Shown here piece by piece: positions 49,097-49,138 of a stretch of 49,138 nucleotides of DNA. A program made the translations under genes and the position numbers. Every line of letters starts with the position of its first letter. The first letter of the stretch is position 1. A model generated the notes under the pieces. It saw nothing but the letters and a program-made list of their open reading frames with translations. It did no database searches and was not told the origin of the DNA. Source of the stretch: Candidatus Izemoplasma sp. (GTDB lineage: Bacteria > Bacillota_I > Bacilli_A > Izemoplasmatales > Izemoplasmataceae); NCBI GenBank assembly GCA_029939945.1, contig JAOZRX010000009.1:1-49138 (forward strand), in the 5' to 3' direction.

Positions 49097-49138
49097 ATGA
49101 AAAAACGATTTACAAAAAAACAACACCATAATGAAAAT
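49097..49138 (+). CDS. small peptide 3 of a tandem family (truncated by window end)
   Basis: MKKRFTKKQQHHNEN... with caaggagtg RBS; shares the basic MxxRF.KK N-terminus. Confidence 0.55.
   Translation, partial: MKKRFTKKQHHNEN

Noticed and set aside
1-49138. CRISPR array, IS element or prophage
   Set aside because: No regularly spaced repeat array, transposase, integrase or phage structural gene recognised in any frame.

Overview
The window is a low-GC, Firmicutes/Mollicutes-like chromosome segment with dense coding. Its left part is housekeeping: PepF-type peptidase, threonine aldolase, alpha/beta hydrolase, EngB/YsxC GTPase, NAD-dependent epimerase, tRNA-Lys(CTT) and a type I mannose-6-phosphate isomerase. 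From about 7.3 to 45.2 kb there is a large specialised locus. It combines (i) corrinoid methyl-transfer components: a DUF1638 protein, a ferredoxin/ASKHA reductive activator of corrinoid proteins, four UroD-fold (MtaA/CmuA-like) proteins, a MtaC-like B12-binding protein and a CobW-type GTPase; (ii) three GH38-type alpha-mannosidase-like enzymes; (iii) three paralogous DUF4185-like proteins; (iv) sugar catabolism enzymes: D-lyxose/mannose-type isomerase, PfkB kinase, 1-phosphofructokinase, class II aldolase and a second, long phosphomannose isomerase; and (v) an ABC sugar importer. I infer a corrinoid-dependent anaerobic demethylation pathway for O-methylated mannose glycans. At the right edge (48.5-49.1 kb) lies a second unexplained system that the ORF track missed because of its length cut-off: a tandem family of 45-aa peptides. 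The first peptide gene is preceded by a promoter overlapped by three iterated 17-bp TGTG-N5-CACA(G/A)TAA elements. All family names come from motif recognition, not database searches.
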